From NCBI GenBank assembly GCA_027943245.1, contig JANDJZ010000068.1:62001-126000 (forward strand): 64,000 bases of DNA, given 5' to 3'. The position numbers were made by a program, and so were the translations under genes. Position 1 is the stretch's first letter. Each line of letters begins with the position of its first letter. Below the pieces are notes generated by a model, which made no database searches, was not told the DNA's origin, and saw only the letters and a list, made by a program, of their open reading frames with translations. Shown piece by piece: positions 1-10,227 of this stretch. This stretch comes from Acanthamoeba sp. SK_2022b. Its lineage: Eukaryota; Discosea; Longamoebia; Acanthamoebidae.

Positions 1-2448
1 CAAGGCCGAAAAACCCACATGCTGTGAAGTGGGCTCGTCGGTACCTCCTTCCTTGAGTACAATATGTGATGATTCTTTACACAGCTGGAGATTCAGCAGA
101 GTGCCCGCAGCGCAGACCTAATTGTGTTGGCGATGTGAGTACAGTTATCGATCAAATATACACACATCGATACGTCGAAAGCACAAGAGCCGCCGGAAAG
201 GGCGGTCATCACCTGAAGGTCCACCCTGGTTCGCTTGTTCTCGCCTTGTGCCTCAGGCGCAAGGGCTGCAAGCAAAATGGGCACCCCACCGGCATCGATG
301 ATGGCTTTGTCATCGTTGTAGTCATTGAACGCCAACGTCTGCCAGCCCGCGTTAACAACGGTCTTTCTACCTGGAGATGCTGTTGACGCGACGTACCTGC
401 AGAATGCCCGCAGCCGATACTCGGAGCTCGATGTCCTGCGTGGGGTCATGCAGGAGAGCGAGTATTTTGCCGATACAGCCTCGCTTCCTGATGATGGCCC
501 GCAGCTTTGCATTGGGGCACGGGTCCAGCATGGTCTTCTTACCGTCCGCTTCGTCTGTTTGTGATATCGAGCGATGGCCACCACACTCAGACACAAAGCG
601 ACAGGGAGAAGGGAGGAGCGGGACAAAGGATGCATACGTTGAAAGGCGTGGCCCTCATCGCTCATTGCTCCGAGTATGGAAGTGGGCGACGAGTGCATCT
701 GCAATAGTTCGTCCATCTTTCCCAAGCACACGCCCTGTTGATCAAGGAAGTCAACGCACGCATGTTACAATCTCTATATGCACATACACAAGCATGCGAA
801 GGGCTGTTTCCCACGCATACCTGTAGTGTAGGATTATTCGAGAACACGCCCGATATGAAAGTTCGTAGCAGCTCCTCAACCGTAACCTTGCCTAAACCCA
901 GCGACCATTGAACTGAGTTAATACAGGACCTGAACATTTCCCATTTGATGAGCGACATGTACCTTCGGAGGGGTCAGACACCACGACGAAGGTCTCTATC
1001 GTCAGGGTGCCATGTTCATCGGGCGGCGACTCCTTGATTTCTCGCAGCGCCGCTGCCTTTTCGCGCTCTCGCTCCCTCGCTGCCCTCTCCTCTCCGTCCG
1101 CAAGTGAATCGTCAAGGTCCTCCTGTGGCTGGCTCACCACAAAACCGGGCTCCTCCAACTTGGCCATGGCCACGAAATCGCCCCACCTGTGCCATCATTC
1201 ATGGAAGCAAGAGCGGTTTTGAGTGAACGCACAACGGTTAGGTAGGCTCAGCTGCGCCCATGTAAAGTGATGTACCCCCATTCCTCGTTCTTTCGAAACT
1301 CGTTGATAGATCGCTTGCCGATGGTGAGTCGTTTGTTCATGCTATTTACAATAAAGATGTTAAACGCCACTATTCGAGCCCAATCGTCGTCGACTTTGTT
1401 GACACTTCGCGAGCGCGTCGTTCGCGCAGCGCCATCTGGGATGTCATCGTTGTCGTTCTCGAACTCCCCATCGCCGTCGTCGTCATCAGGGTAAGGGAAG
1501 GTGTGAGTGAGTGTGCTGGCCTGGAATTGGCCTGTTTCATCTCCTTGCATAACACAACATATGCAGGGTGAGTGAGGCGGTCATGATGATTGCGAGTGGC
1601 TGCAGCATCTACCTCCCTCATTCGACGCCTCTTCGATGGCCACGGCTGCAGCCTCCTTGACTGGGTCAATATGACGGAGAAATAGCGAAAGGGTGCCGCC
1701 GTCGGCCACTTGGTCGCGGATGAGACCTGAGCATGCAGTTGGCAGTTGTGCGTGAGAACAAACGAGCTGCCATCAACCAGGGGCGCTGTGGAGCACGATA
1801 TCAACGGACAAAGAGGAGGAACAGCCGTACCGCCAGGGTAACATTCGAGACGCCAGGTACAGCCGCCAACGTGGAAACAAGAAGACGTGATTTTCTCTCG
1901 GGCACGCTTACGTCGGAAGCCGCCTATCTCCCACTTGAACGCGCCCATGCGCCCGCACCTGCGTCCCGACGGTACGCAGCAAGTTATTACTTTGGCGCCA
2001 AGAAATAGGGGCCAGTGGCGGCAACTCAGAAACAGGCGGACTCTCCTCCTTGGCACAGCACTGAAGGAGAGTTGAGGCACAAACAAATAGTCGAACAAAC
2101 GTACCTGTTGCGGTCGAGGTAGAGCGATTTCCAGCTGCCTGCATAGTTCCTCGGATCGCATGTAGAGGGAGGCCAGCGAGATAGAGCCAAATCGCGCCAT
2201 TTAGGGGAAGAGTCGGCCAGACGACGCCACTGGCGACATACAGCCGCACTTGATAGCAGCTCTACGGGTCCGAGGAAATGGAGTACGTAGGCCACCAGCT
2301 CTTCTGGCAATATGTCCAGACTGTGCGTGTGCCCCCACTCATCAAATTCTGATCCATCTCGTGCCCTTGTGGTTACCGAGAAGGAGGCCAACAACATCGT
2401 TTCGTGCTGTTCATCATGGCGGAAGCAGTCTTCTCCCTCCTCTTCCAT
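1..2448 (-). CDS. F-box / armadillo-repeat protein (5' part; continues past left edge)
   Basis: Multi-exon gene read leftwards from ATG at 2448. The first exon (to about 2105) holds an F-box: LDILPEELVAYVLHFLGPVE, then an AAVCRQWRRLA helix and WRDLALSRWPP. Later exons carry armadillo repeats: LIRDQVADGGTLSLFLRHID joined to a helix ending AVAIEEASNEGG (about 1730-1580), AIIRKRGCIGKILALLHDP (about 490-440), AFNDYNDDKAIIDAGGVPIL (about 330-290), and VCAAGTLLNLQLCKESSHIV at about 120-60, ending at a GT donor, so the 3' end lies outside the window. An acidic exon at 1490-1250 (DDDDGDGEFENDNDD) and an exon at about 1173-960 rich in EREREK belong to the same stretch. The first donor is ACAG|GTACGTTT at 2105/2104. 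Likely an SCF substrate adaptor using ARM repeats to bind its target; that role is inferred. Exon joins between 2105 and 1740 are unresolved. Confidence 0.7.
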
Positions 2449-2829
2449 TAATCGCCCCTCGTCCCTTCACCTTGCACACGAGATGCTGGTGGCCAGGTGC
2501 TTTTTTTCTCTTTCATTTTTCTGCGTCGACACCAATGCGTTCCGTCGACAATAGATCACGCCAGGAATGTCTGGCCGAGAGAGACGAGAGTCCCAAGAAC
2601 GTTCGCGGATGCGCTCGGCTCGGTATTGCTCAATGGAGTCGTGAAGCGGTACTTCTGGCGTCGGGTACACTCGCGGAGCCGGGCACATGGCTCTGGTGGA
2701 CGCCAACAGAAGCGCTGGATCTCAGGCGGAACCGCCTACGTGCTTCGTGGCTTGCGCTCAGCTAGGCTTAAACTCCTGCGGGTAACCTCTCGTTCTATTC
2801 TCACTTACACCACTTCTCCACTACATAAC
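2449..2829. promoter_or_regulatory. Divergent intergenic region
   Basis: 380 bases between the start codons of the F-box/ARM gene (minus) and the secreted-protein gene (plus). It must hold both promoters and both 5' UTRs. No TATA-like element or conserved coding stretch was convincing here. Confidence 0.4.
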
Positions 2830-3444
2830 ATGCGCCCTGTCCTACTAGCGCTGAGCTTGGCATGCCTCTTGGCCGTCGGCACGGGCTCAGTCACTCCGCT
2901 CATTCTCCTTGTTGAGTCAGAGCTGGGGTGCAGCAAGTCGTTCGCAGCCAACAACTGCGAGTTCTGGGTCGACGGAGTGGCGAGGACGAAGGTGGGCTAC
3001 CAAGGCTGGACAGAGGTGGGCCTTCACTCGGAGGTCATCACTAAGACCGACGACGCCCCCACGGACTTGGAGATAGTCCAGGTGGTCAGGGCCAAGAACC
3101 TCAACGGAAGCTCTGGCCCGACGAACGCATCAGAGCAGCTCTTCACGCACGGTACTTTCGACCACAGCAGAGGCCGATGGCTGATAGACGCCCTATGCCA
3201 GCGCAGACAGCCACCGGCTGAGATCATGTCGCCCGACCTCGAACCCAGCACCCTGGCCTTTGTCATGAAGCGGAGGAAGGACGACGTGTGCCTGTGGCTG
3301 ACCGATGTCGGCGGAGTACCTTTCACCGTCGAGGCCACGTTCGAGCCACCGGTCTTTCCCGAGTTCATTGGACGCAAGCAGTTCGTTTGGGCCAATGAGC
3401 GAGTAGCTGTCTTCAACCAGAAGCGCGCCTGTGCTTCCCGATGA
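2830..3444 (+). CDS. Predicted secreted protein, unrecognised family
   Basis: Single exon, 204 codons. ATG at 2830 was chosen because it opens a clear signal peptide (MRPVLLALSLACLLAVGTGS) after an in-frame upstream stretch with no protein character. The mature part has a few cysteines (ELGCSKSFAANNCEFW, DALCQRR, DDVCLW) and a folded-domain composition with alternating hydrophobic residues, for example FTVEATFEPPVFPEF. It has no transmembrane segment after the signal peptide. I do not recognise the family, and no function is assigned. It is followed 177 bases downstream by the SPAG7-like gene on the same strand. Confidence 0.65.
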   Translation: MRPVLLALSLACLLAVGTGSVTPLILLVESELGCSKSFAANNCEFWVDGVARTKVGYQGWTEVGLHSEVITKTDDAPTDLEIVQVVRAKNLNGSSGPTNASEQLFTHGTFDHSRGRWLIDALCQRRQPPAEIMSPDLEPSTLAFVMKRRKDDVCLWLTDVGGVPFTVEATFEPPVFPEFIGRKQFVWANERVAVFNQKRACASR

Positions 3445-3620
3445 GAACACTTACTTCCTCCTCTGTCAATGTTGTCAATAATACACCACTGCGCCACTCC
3501 CTGAAAAATCACGCGTGCCTCTAAGCAATGTTGGCGAGTGGTGCGCGGAGGCTCACCTGACAGTTGGACATGAGCTGGTGCTAACAGTACGCACGGCAAG
3601 GCTGTGCAAGCAACAGCAAG

Positions 3621-4172
3621 ATGGCTGCAGTATCGTCAAGCAATGAAGAGCCAGGAACCGTACACTTAGACATGATTACACACATGCTCAACCAAGGAAA
3701 GGGCGCCCACAAAGCAATTGACAGATACTCCCTCTACCATGAAGGTACCACAGCCAACGCGTCTCTTTGTCTCGCCCAATCTCACTGTCGCCTTCAGCTC
3801 AACACGAGGTGACCGAGAGTGCTGCTAAACTGGTGGGCATCAAAACGAAAGCAGACCAGGAGTTGGACCTCTTCATGAGTGACCCCAAGCTGACGTCCAT
3901 TGGCTTCCCTCCTATGGACAAGGTGTACCGCTACTTGGTGTACGCCTCTCCTCTCGCCTATACGGTGGAATTTCAAGGCCTGATGGTGGTGTAACAGACA
4001 CGAGAGCGCTGGCGAGAGAGGGCTTGTGTCCTACTCAGTGGGCGAGGAGGAGCATGGGCGGCACACCATCGTGTGGAAGAAGAACGCCGCGCCAACTGAG
4101 GAAGCACTCAAGCGCGTGGGTGCCGAAAAGGAGGTCCGGCCAGACAAGCAAGTGGAGGGCGCTTCCTTCTAG
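3621..4172 (+). CDS. SPAG7-like R3H-domain protein
   Basis: Three exons fit by phase: 3621-3744, 3798-3939 and 3998-4172 (introns 53 and 58 bases, GTACCACAG...CTTCAG and GTACGCC...AACAG), giving 146 residues. The core after splicing reads KADQELDLFMSDPKLTSIGF, then PPMDKVYRYLVHESAGERGL and VSYSVGEEEHGRHTIVWKK. This matches the order in SPAG7-type R3H proteins: acidic helix, PMNK-type linker, R3H core with a VxYSxGE strand, then FKK/WKK. The R3H fold binds single-stranded nucleic acid in other proteins; the cellular role of SPAG7 homologues is poorly known. The tail is short and charged. Without the second intron the frame stops at about 3994, so the splice decides the model. Confidence 0.7.
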
Positions 4173-4491
4173 TGATAGCGCCGGCCAGGCCTTGGAACCT
4201 TTCTTAGTGGATCAACCAAGAAACAAATACGGAGTTGGGACCTGCGGGATCCAGGATTAAAATGTTGAACTTACCGCGAATCAGCCAAGATCGTTAGCCA
4301 CTGTCTCAGTTTCGGAAGTGTTCCCACCAGATTTCCTGATCTTTCTTCAGGATTCGACACCCCACCCGGCCAGGTCATGCCCCGGCTTGTCCTATAAGTA
4401 GGCCAAGAAGGATGGCCAGACCATCAACCACACAACCAACCCATCACACACTACTAGTCAGCTCCTCTCGCTCTTTCTCTCCACATTTATC
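4173..4491. other. Intergenic region with putative promoter of the 4492 gene
   Basis: 318 bases between the SPAG7-like stop and the next ATG. Apart from a TATA-like element at 4392-4399, no coding potential is visible. Confidence 0.4.
4392..4399 (+). promoter_or_regulatory. TATA-like element
   Basis: CCTATAAGTAGG lies about 95 bases upstream of the ATG at 4492, in a sensible place for a short 5' UTR. Assigned by motif and distance only. Confidence 0.35.
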
Positions 4492-4854
4492 ATGTACCGC
4501 GCCATTGTTAACCGAGGAAGCCAGCAGTGGAGGCCCGCCATGGTCTCTCTCAGCGGCAGCTTGAGGACCGTATCGAACACTGGAGAGGCCAGGCTCGGTG
4601 ACGGCGGCTACGGTGATGGTGTCTACATCGCGCGTCAGAAGCCCCGAAGCACACACAACGAGAAGCCCGGCGAGAATCACCCCGACCCGGCCAAGCTGCA
4701 GAGGAAGGGTGACGTACTCGAACACGAGTCCAAGGGCCGCCCTCCTCTCGTGATGGACAACGAGTCGGACCTCTTCGAAAACGACGAGTTCCAGCACTCC
4801 AACGCTGAGGCCAACCTCAGCTGGAGGCGGGCCGACCCCAGCATCTCGGAGTAG
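4492..4854 (+). CDS. Small basic-to-acidic protein, unrecognised
   Basis: Intronless, 120 codons. The N-terminus (MYRAIVNRGSQQWRPAMVS...) is rich in Arg, Ser and Gly with no acidic residues for about 30 positions, as in a mitochondrial presequence. The rest is hydrophilic and proline- and acid-rich (ENHPDPAKLQRKGDVLEHES, then MDNESDLFENDEF). There are no cysteines and no hydrophobic core, so much of it is probably disordered. A TATA-like element sits about 95 bases upstream. Coding status rests on the long open frame, composition and promoter placement. I do not recognise the family. Confidence 0.6.
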   Translation: MYRAIVNRGSQQWRPAMVSLSGSLRTVSNTGEARLGDGGYGDGVYIARQKPRSTHNEKPGENHPDPAKLQRKGDVLEHESKGRPPLVMDNESDLFENDEFQHSNAEANLSWRRADPSISE

Positions 4855-5013
4855 GCCGTGGAGCGGATGCGATATTCGTTTACCCTCTACCCTCTCCTTC
4901 TCACCCTCCCCCCTTCCTCTCCTTTAGCTACTACATAAAAACCTTTGTTCACCTATCAAGTGGCAACGTTGGCGTACAAACACAAGAAATAGTGTGGGAA
5001 GTAAAAGGAGCGT

Positions 5014-6791
5014 TTAGTGACATCCTTGTTTCATGTGGGCAAAGTTGGCGAATCGGCCAAAGAAGAGAGAGCCAAAGAAGGCACCGGCGCACACGGCAAG
5101 GAAGAGGCCCACGTTGAAGGTCATCGCCACCAACATGAGGACCAAGCCGATGAGCGTCTCCACGAAGGCCATCGAAGCCCGCGGGATCTCCACCTTCCAG
5201 TTCCAGCCCTTGATGCACTCCCACACTGCACGCCACAAGGTTGGCATGGATCCCTCACACACGTTCGGGCTCGGCCACGTGTTACCTGAAACGGAGCGCG
5301 AGTGGTGGCCATTGTCTAAGTCCGTGTCGTCGATGTGATGGTGGCCAGTCCTGTCCACGAACGAGCCGTAAGTGCGGGCGGGCCTATGCAACGGTTCCCT
5401 TCCCAAAGGGGAAGGGAAGTGGGCTTGCCTTTGAATAGCGAACCCCAAAACCTCGCTCTCCTTGCGCTTGCTCATGTAGCCCTCCCAGATCGACCGTAGC
5501 ACCTTCAACAGCTCGTAGAACATGCCCAAGAAGATAATTGCGATGATGGTCAGGGTGTACTGCCACCAGTTTCGTGGCACCCATTCCTGTGAAGTGCACA
5601 AGCCGACACGAACGTAAGCATTAAGGCGGCTTCCTGCAGTTTTGGCATTGGTTCTGCCAAGTTTTTGTCCAGTTTTTGGAGTACCTTGAATAGCACGTAG
5701 TCGAGAATGCTAGCGTGGAAGTACATCTTCATCATGGGCGCCTAAGCAGAAGTAAAGGTTGTAGTGGTCAGCCTTACTACGGCACCAGCTGCGAGGCATG
5801 AGTGAGTGTTTGCGCACCTCTTCGCCAGGAGCGGAGGCACAGAGTGGCCAATCGGGAATCACTTTGCACAAGTCCTCCCAATCCTGGCAGCCGTCCATCC
5901 ACATGGACTACGCCAGAAAAGGAGAGCACCCAGCGTGAGGCTTAAGTTCATCAACAGTTGGAGCGATGGCTGCGTACCAAGCAGAGGTCGCTGTACACTT
6001 GCAGCAGGTCGCACTGAAGCATCATTCCCTGCGAGCATGCAGACACGTGTCAACATGATTATACCCCGATGATGATGATGATGATCGGTCTCGATCCTTA
6101 CCTGCTTCTTGCATTTGCTGCATGGTTCCATGTACATCGCGTCGCACATCTGCTCTACAGTGTTGGAGAGTGCCATCGTCTTGGGCAATGGAAGCGCCTG
6201 GATCCCGAAAAGGTCGATGCCTCTTATATAAGTACAGGACAGGTCTGTGGATCAATAAAGCTTCCACGCGTACCATCGTCCTGCACTCGGCTACTACTGA
6301 TACGTTGGAGCACATGCTTGTGTAGTTCTTGCACGGAGACATACCAGGCATGTCTACGCACAGATCTGCGCACCCCGAGCGGAGACCACACGAAAAATGC
6401 CCGAAGCAAAGCACACCACGAAATGGTGGAAATCAATTAATAACGAACAAATCAAACGGCAAAAATCTGCGGTGATACCCTTAAGCACAGAGAATTCCGC
6501 ACAGTAGGGGCTCCTCGTGACAGCGCGCGACGAATCGGGCGAGGTGCAGATGCGCTCGACGGTGCAGCCAACCATGTTGGGCATCATCTGACAGTTGCCA
6601 CTGATTCCCTGCTGCACCAGAGCAGACGGCATTGTGTAGTTGGCGCACGAGGCGTTGGCCGGGTTGTGAATGCAGTCGACGTCTTGAGCGAGCGATGTAG
6701 AGACGCAGCAGCAGCTGAACAGCACCAAGCTGGCCAGGGCCACCAGCACCGTACGGCCGCCAAATACCACAGAGTCACCCTTCTTCGTCAT
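5014..6791 (-). CDS. Ctr-family copper transporter with long cysteine-rich ectodomain
   Basis: Seven or eight exons on the minus strand. ATG at 6791 opens a signal peptide (LVALASLVLFSCCCVSTSLA). Phase-checked exons: 6479-6791, 6274-6353, 6102-6197, then short exons ending in the Ctr core at 5601-5014. The ectodomain is Cys- and Met-rich (PGMSPCKNYTSMCSN; EQMCDAMYMEPCSKCKK; SMWMDGCQDWEDLC). The Ctr signature follows: PMMKMYFHASILDYVLFK, EWVPRNWWQYTLTIIAIIFL (TM1), and the TM2-TM3 block LIGLVLMLVAMTFNVGLFLA with the MxxxM motif and GAFFGSLFFGR, the family's GxxxG. Ctr trimers import Cu(I). The intracellular loop (His-rich, HHHIDD) may lose a further 60-base intron at about 5286-5227 (GTAACACG...GTGCAG); both versions stay in frame. 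Length about 400-420 residues, longer than the typical 150-200 because of the ectodomain. Confidence 0.9.
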
Positions 6792-7107
6792 CTGTGTCGC
6801 GCTACACGACTTGCCAATCTTACCAATTCAAGAGGATTAATTCGCACAGAATTGAATCCTCTGAGGAGCTGGCAATGTGAACAGGAGAAAGAAGAGACGC
6901 AGAAGTAGCTGCACCCAAGGAGAATGCACTCCCAGCCAGCCGCGGAGCCCAGCGTTGAGAAACAGCGGGCGTACTGGCGGAGTGGGGTGTTTTTTCTTCA
7001 TTTCCGCGCTTTTCTTCGTATTCTGCAGGCCGCTGGACTCTGCGGAACAAGCCCTTGTGCTAATTGGGGTTGCATTGTAGCGCTGCTGCGCCACTCACGC
7101 ACAGGTG
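6792..7107. other. Intergenic region upstream of the copper transporter
   Basis: 316 bases between the Ctr start and the 3' end of the VOC-fold gene (both minus). It should contain the Ctr promoter. No coding exon or clear motif was recognised. Confidence 0.4.
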
Positions 7108-8718
7108 TCACTGAATACAGTAGATGCCAACGGTGCCCATGCGGTTGACTAGCGGTCGCATGTACGAAGCGTGAAGCATTGAGCGTGTCTGGAATCACAA
7201 ACAACGCGGTGAGCTGAGCAAGCGTGTAACTGAAGAACATAACGTGGTTGCATACCTCATGCTCCAGCTGCAGTAGCACGTTGCCTTCCTCATCGATGAT
7301 GTCCACGACGCGAAATTGATGATATTGAAGCGCTTCCTGCAGTGTATCGTACCTGCATAGGGCGCCAGGATGGAAGGGGATGATAAGCCCACCAGCGTGC
7401 TTAATGGTCGTGGTAATGGTAGAGGCTGAATGTACCGATCAGGAAAGCGGTTGTCCTGAAGGAACACGTTCTTGGGCGCGCCTTGTAGACGCTTGAACAC
7501 ACGGGAAAACGCGTGAATGTAGATCTGGATGTGGTGGCCCTTCCACTCGGTCTAGTGGGCAGTGCCGTTAGCGAATGTTGCTTACCCATACAACCAGCAA
7601 CCCGTGTGGTTGCTTCACACGGGGCATGTCATGTGTATACCTGCTCAGCACTCTCTGTTTCCCTGTACACGAGCCATTGGCGTGGGCCAACCGAGATCTT
7701 GGCCAGTTTGACTCCATTGTCCTCTTGCACCCATGCGAGAGCCTCGAAGTACTTTCTGGAGTGTGCATGTCAGTAGCATACAGTAGAATAGAGCTCAAGC
7801 AGATAGTATGAGCGTGCCGGTAGTAGGCGGCGATCTTGTCAGCCGTGCCCTTCTTGCAAAGCTCCTCCAAATAGATGAGGCCGAGGTTTCCCTTGACGGC
7901 CATGGCGGGCGTGGCTTCATAGATTCTGTAACAAGGAATCAGCACAAGTTGGTCACCAAACGTATGGTGCCGTACTGGTGTCGGCAGCAGGTTAAGAGGG
8001 GTCAAACCTGAATTGATTGCCGTAAGGTCCAGTCACTGCTAGGTAGCCCTCTTTTGCAGGATCGAACCCTCGAACATATCGACGTGCATCTAACGACGCA
8101 ACACACAATGAGCTACAGCCTGCGCCGCTGGGGAGGGGGCGCGACATACCAGCATCACCTGCGGTATGTTCAGACCAGCTGAACTTGGTGCCCCGCAGTC
8201 CATCCACCACCTGCAGTAGTGAAAGAAGAAGGTGAGCGGGGCGTGTCAAGGCCGTTCAATGCTGCGCGCACCTTGGGCAGAACAAGACGCTGCTTCAATT
8301 CGGCAAGGCTGGGCACAACCAACCCGATGTGGCCTCGCACGACCTGCGGCTCCCTGTGACGGTTATGTAAGCTTGAGCCAAAGGGAGCAGCTTTTGCGAT
8401 GAAGGGGGAGCAGGCACCCCGGAGAGAGGTGGATCTGCTGGTAGCCGATGTTGCACCACATGGTGGCTGCGCCAACGTTGTAGAAAGGGTCGCGCGCGAA
8501 GCCCAGTCCTTCGAAGTAGAACACGCTTGCCTTCGCCTGATTTGTTTGGCCTGGTAAATCAAGAGTTTCCTGGCTTGCCAGCACGATAGCATCGGACCCA
8601 GAAGGGCAAGTACCTGCTCGGGTATGCACAGATTAATATGCTCTAAGTGCACGATCCCGCCAAGGTCGTCTTGCAGCTCTTCCACACTCAAATCCTCCAC
8701 TCTTTTGCCTTGTTCCAT
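7108..8718 (-). CDS. VOC/glyoxalase-fold protein
   Basis: Multi-exon minus gene. ATG at 8718 (MEQGKRVEDLSVEELQDDLG) leads into the first VOC half: GIVHLEHINLCIPEQ, VFYFEGLGFARDPFYNVGAA, MWCNIGYQQIHLSPG, VVRGHIGLVVPSLAELKQRL. A second half follows: RGTKFSWSEHTAGDA, EGYLAVTGPYGNQFR with IYEATP, NLGLIYLEELC, then GHHIQIYIHAFSRVFKRL. A C-terminal exon reads TRSMLHASYMRPLVNRMGTV and stops at TGA (7108-7110). Paired beta-alpha-beta-beta-beta modules with His in the first strand and metal-type Glu/His positions fit the vicinal-oxygen-chelate superfamily (glyoxalase I, dioxygenases). The substrate cannot be told from sequence. In-frame stops between segments are removed by introns of about 60 bases; not every join was checked. 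Confidence 0.7.
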
Positions 8719-9077
8719 CTTTGTCGCTCGGTTGCCCGGGCCTGGGTGCCTGAAGGAGAAACGCCGCACAAGCTATTTCTGCGCATTTTTCTGTATTGCT
8801 AAATTGTTATTCTCGTTGTTAAATAGTCGTTAATCTAGTTGCTACATGTGGAGGATAACTGGTGCTTCGATAAGGGCGGGTTCGCCTCTCCTCTTCCCGG
8901 CTACCTCCGGCCGCTCGGCGTTGCTGGGATCAGCCAGCTACCTGAACTGCGCCCCCCATCGATCTCTCTACGTGTCGGTAGTCCTCCACGCCAAAGCGAG
9001 GTACCCTTCCAAATTTCACCCCCCCCCCTGCTGCAACTAGCGGAGGTGGATTATGCACTGATCACCAACTGTCGCCA
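8719..9077. other. Divergent intergenic region
   Basis: Lies between the VOC-fold start (minus) and the first recognisable exon of the Lys/Glu-rich gene (plus). It contains a run of C at about 9029-9038. The true first exon of the downstream gene may lie here; ATG at 8846 is one candidate but could not be joined with confidence. Confidence 0.35.
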
Positions 9078-10156
9078 GCTCTGCTGAAGCTTCTTCGAAA
9101 CCTGCCAAGGTAAGCAAGCCCGTACCGACCCCTTTGGTTAGGTACTGTGAGAAATAACTGACGTCCGAGTGTCTTGGTCGCTACTGTGACAAGGTCAAGG
9201 AGCCTAAGGTGAAGAAGGTGAAGCCCAACGCCGACACACTGCCTGCCAGCGAAGTGAATGAGAAGGCGGAGAAGAAGGAGAAGGCGGAGAAGAAGGCGGA
9301 GAAGGCAGAGAAGAAGGTGGAGAAGAAGGAAAAGGAAGAGAAGGTGAAGAAGGTGAAGGAGGTGAAGGAGACCAAGCCCAAGAAGACGGTCAGTGCTGCC
9401 CATCAGCCCACAAGCAATGAGGTGGCTCGATTCATGGATGACCTTGGTGCTGAACAAGAGCAGGACCCAGCCCTGCGCGCTGGCTTAGGTACGTAACCTA
9501 CGTAGGTGGGATAAGTGTACATGGCACAGCCCCTGCATCCATGACATGTCCTTTCCACACGACCAGAGAAACTTCGCCAAGACGACCAGATGCAGTTGAA
9601 GGGTTTCGTGGACGCGCTGGAGCAGATCTCCAAGTCTCGTTCACCGGACAAGCGGTGGGGAGCGTTCAAGATCGTACGGTCCTGCTGTCGGACCCGCGAC
9701 CGCGACGGCATTTTGATTCTAATGGTTCCTCCATCTCCCTTGTTGTCATGCAGCAGGAAGACGGCCAAGTGCTGCCGTTGGGCGCATACCGCAGCGAAGA
9801 GGAAGCACAGCTTGCTCATGGCGGAGGTCAAGGTAAGGCCAGCCAGTCTGCTCTTCCGGCTTCGGTGGCAATCCTCATGCAGTTTGTGACTTTGCCTTTG
9901 GGCAGGCGAGGAGGAACAGGTGCCGAAGCCGAAGAAGGAGAAGAAGGCGAAGAAGGGCAGCGCCGCATCAGGAGACGACGCCGAGAAGTCGAGGAAGGAG
10001 AAGCGCGACGAGAAGAAGGTCAAGGAGAAGGCCAAGAAGGAGGAAAAGGCCAAGAAGGCCGAGGACAAGAAGCTGGCCAAGGTGGCGGCCAAGGCAACCA
10101 AGGCGGCAGGCAAGCCCAAATCCAAGGCCAGCACCAAGGAGGAAGAGCTGAAGTAG
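9078..10156 (+). CDS. Lysine/glutamate-rich protein (5' end uncertain)
   Basis: At least five exons: one ending SSAEASSKPAK|GTAAGC at 9109; 9194-9488 (VKEPKVKKVKPNADTLPAS, then repeats of EKKEKAEKKAEKAEKK); 9567-9672 (EKLRQDDQMQLKGFVDALEQ); an exon with QEDGQVLPLGAYRSEEEAQL; and a last exon ending KSKASTKEEELK at 10156. The only part with folded character is the middle, roughly RFMDDLGAEQEQDPALRAGL through GAYRSEEEAQLAHGGG, flanked by two highly charged Lys/Glu tracts likely to be helical or disordered. No known domain was recognised. The initiating ATG was not fixed: the first visible exon has an in-frame stop just upstream and no ATG, so another 5' exon is needed. The gene converges on the J-domain gene 72 bases away. 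Confidence 0.6.
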
Positions 10157-10227
10157 GGACATGAACCGATTGCCAGCAAGGGTGCGGTTTAAATGAAGGA
10201 TTCTTATCTTTTCGTTTGGTTTCGAAA

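Noticed and set aside
6067..6085. Short ATG/GAT trinucleotide run as a coding His tract
   Set aside because: It lies just after a GTAAGG donor of the Ctr gene, so it is intronic and not a poly-His segment.
8050..8070. GGTTCGATCC on the minus strand, tRNA-like
   Set aside because: It falls inside a VOC-fold coding exon (FDPAKEGYLAV) and has no cloverleaf partner sequences.
9403..10179. Minus-strand 258-codon frame rich in Leu/Phe
   Set aside because: Antisense shadow of the Lys/Glu-rich plus-strand gene, which has consistent splice sites.
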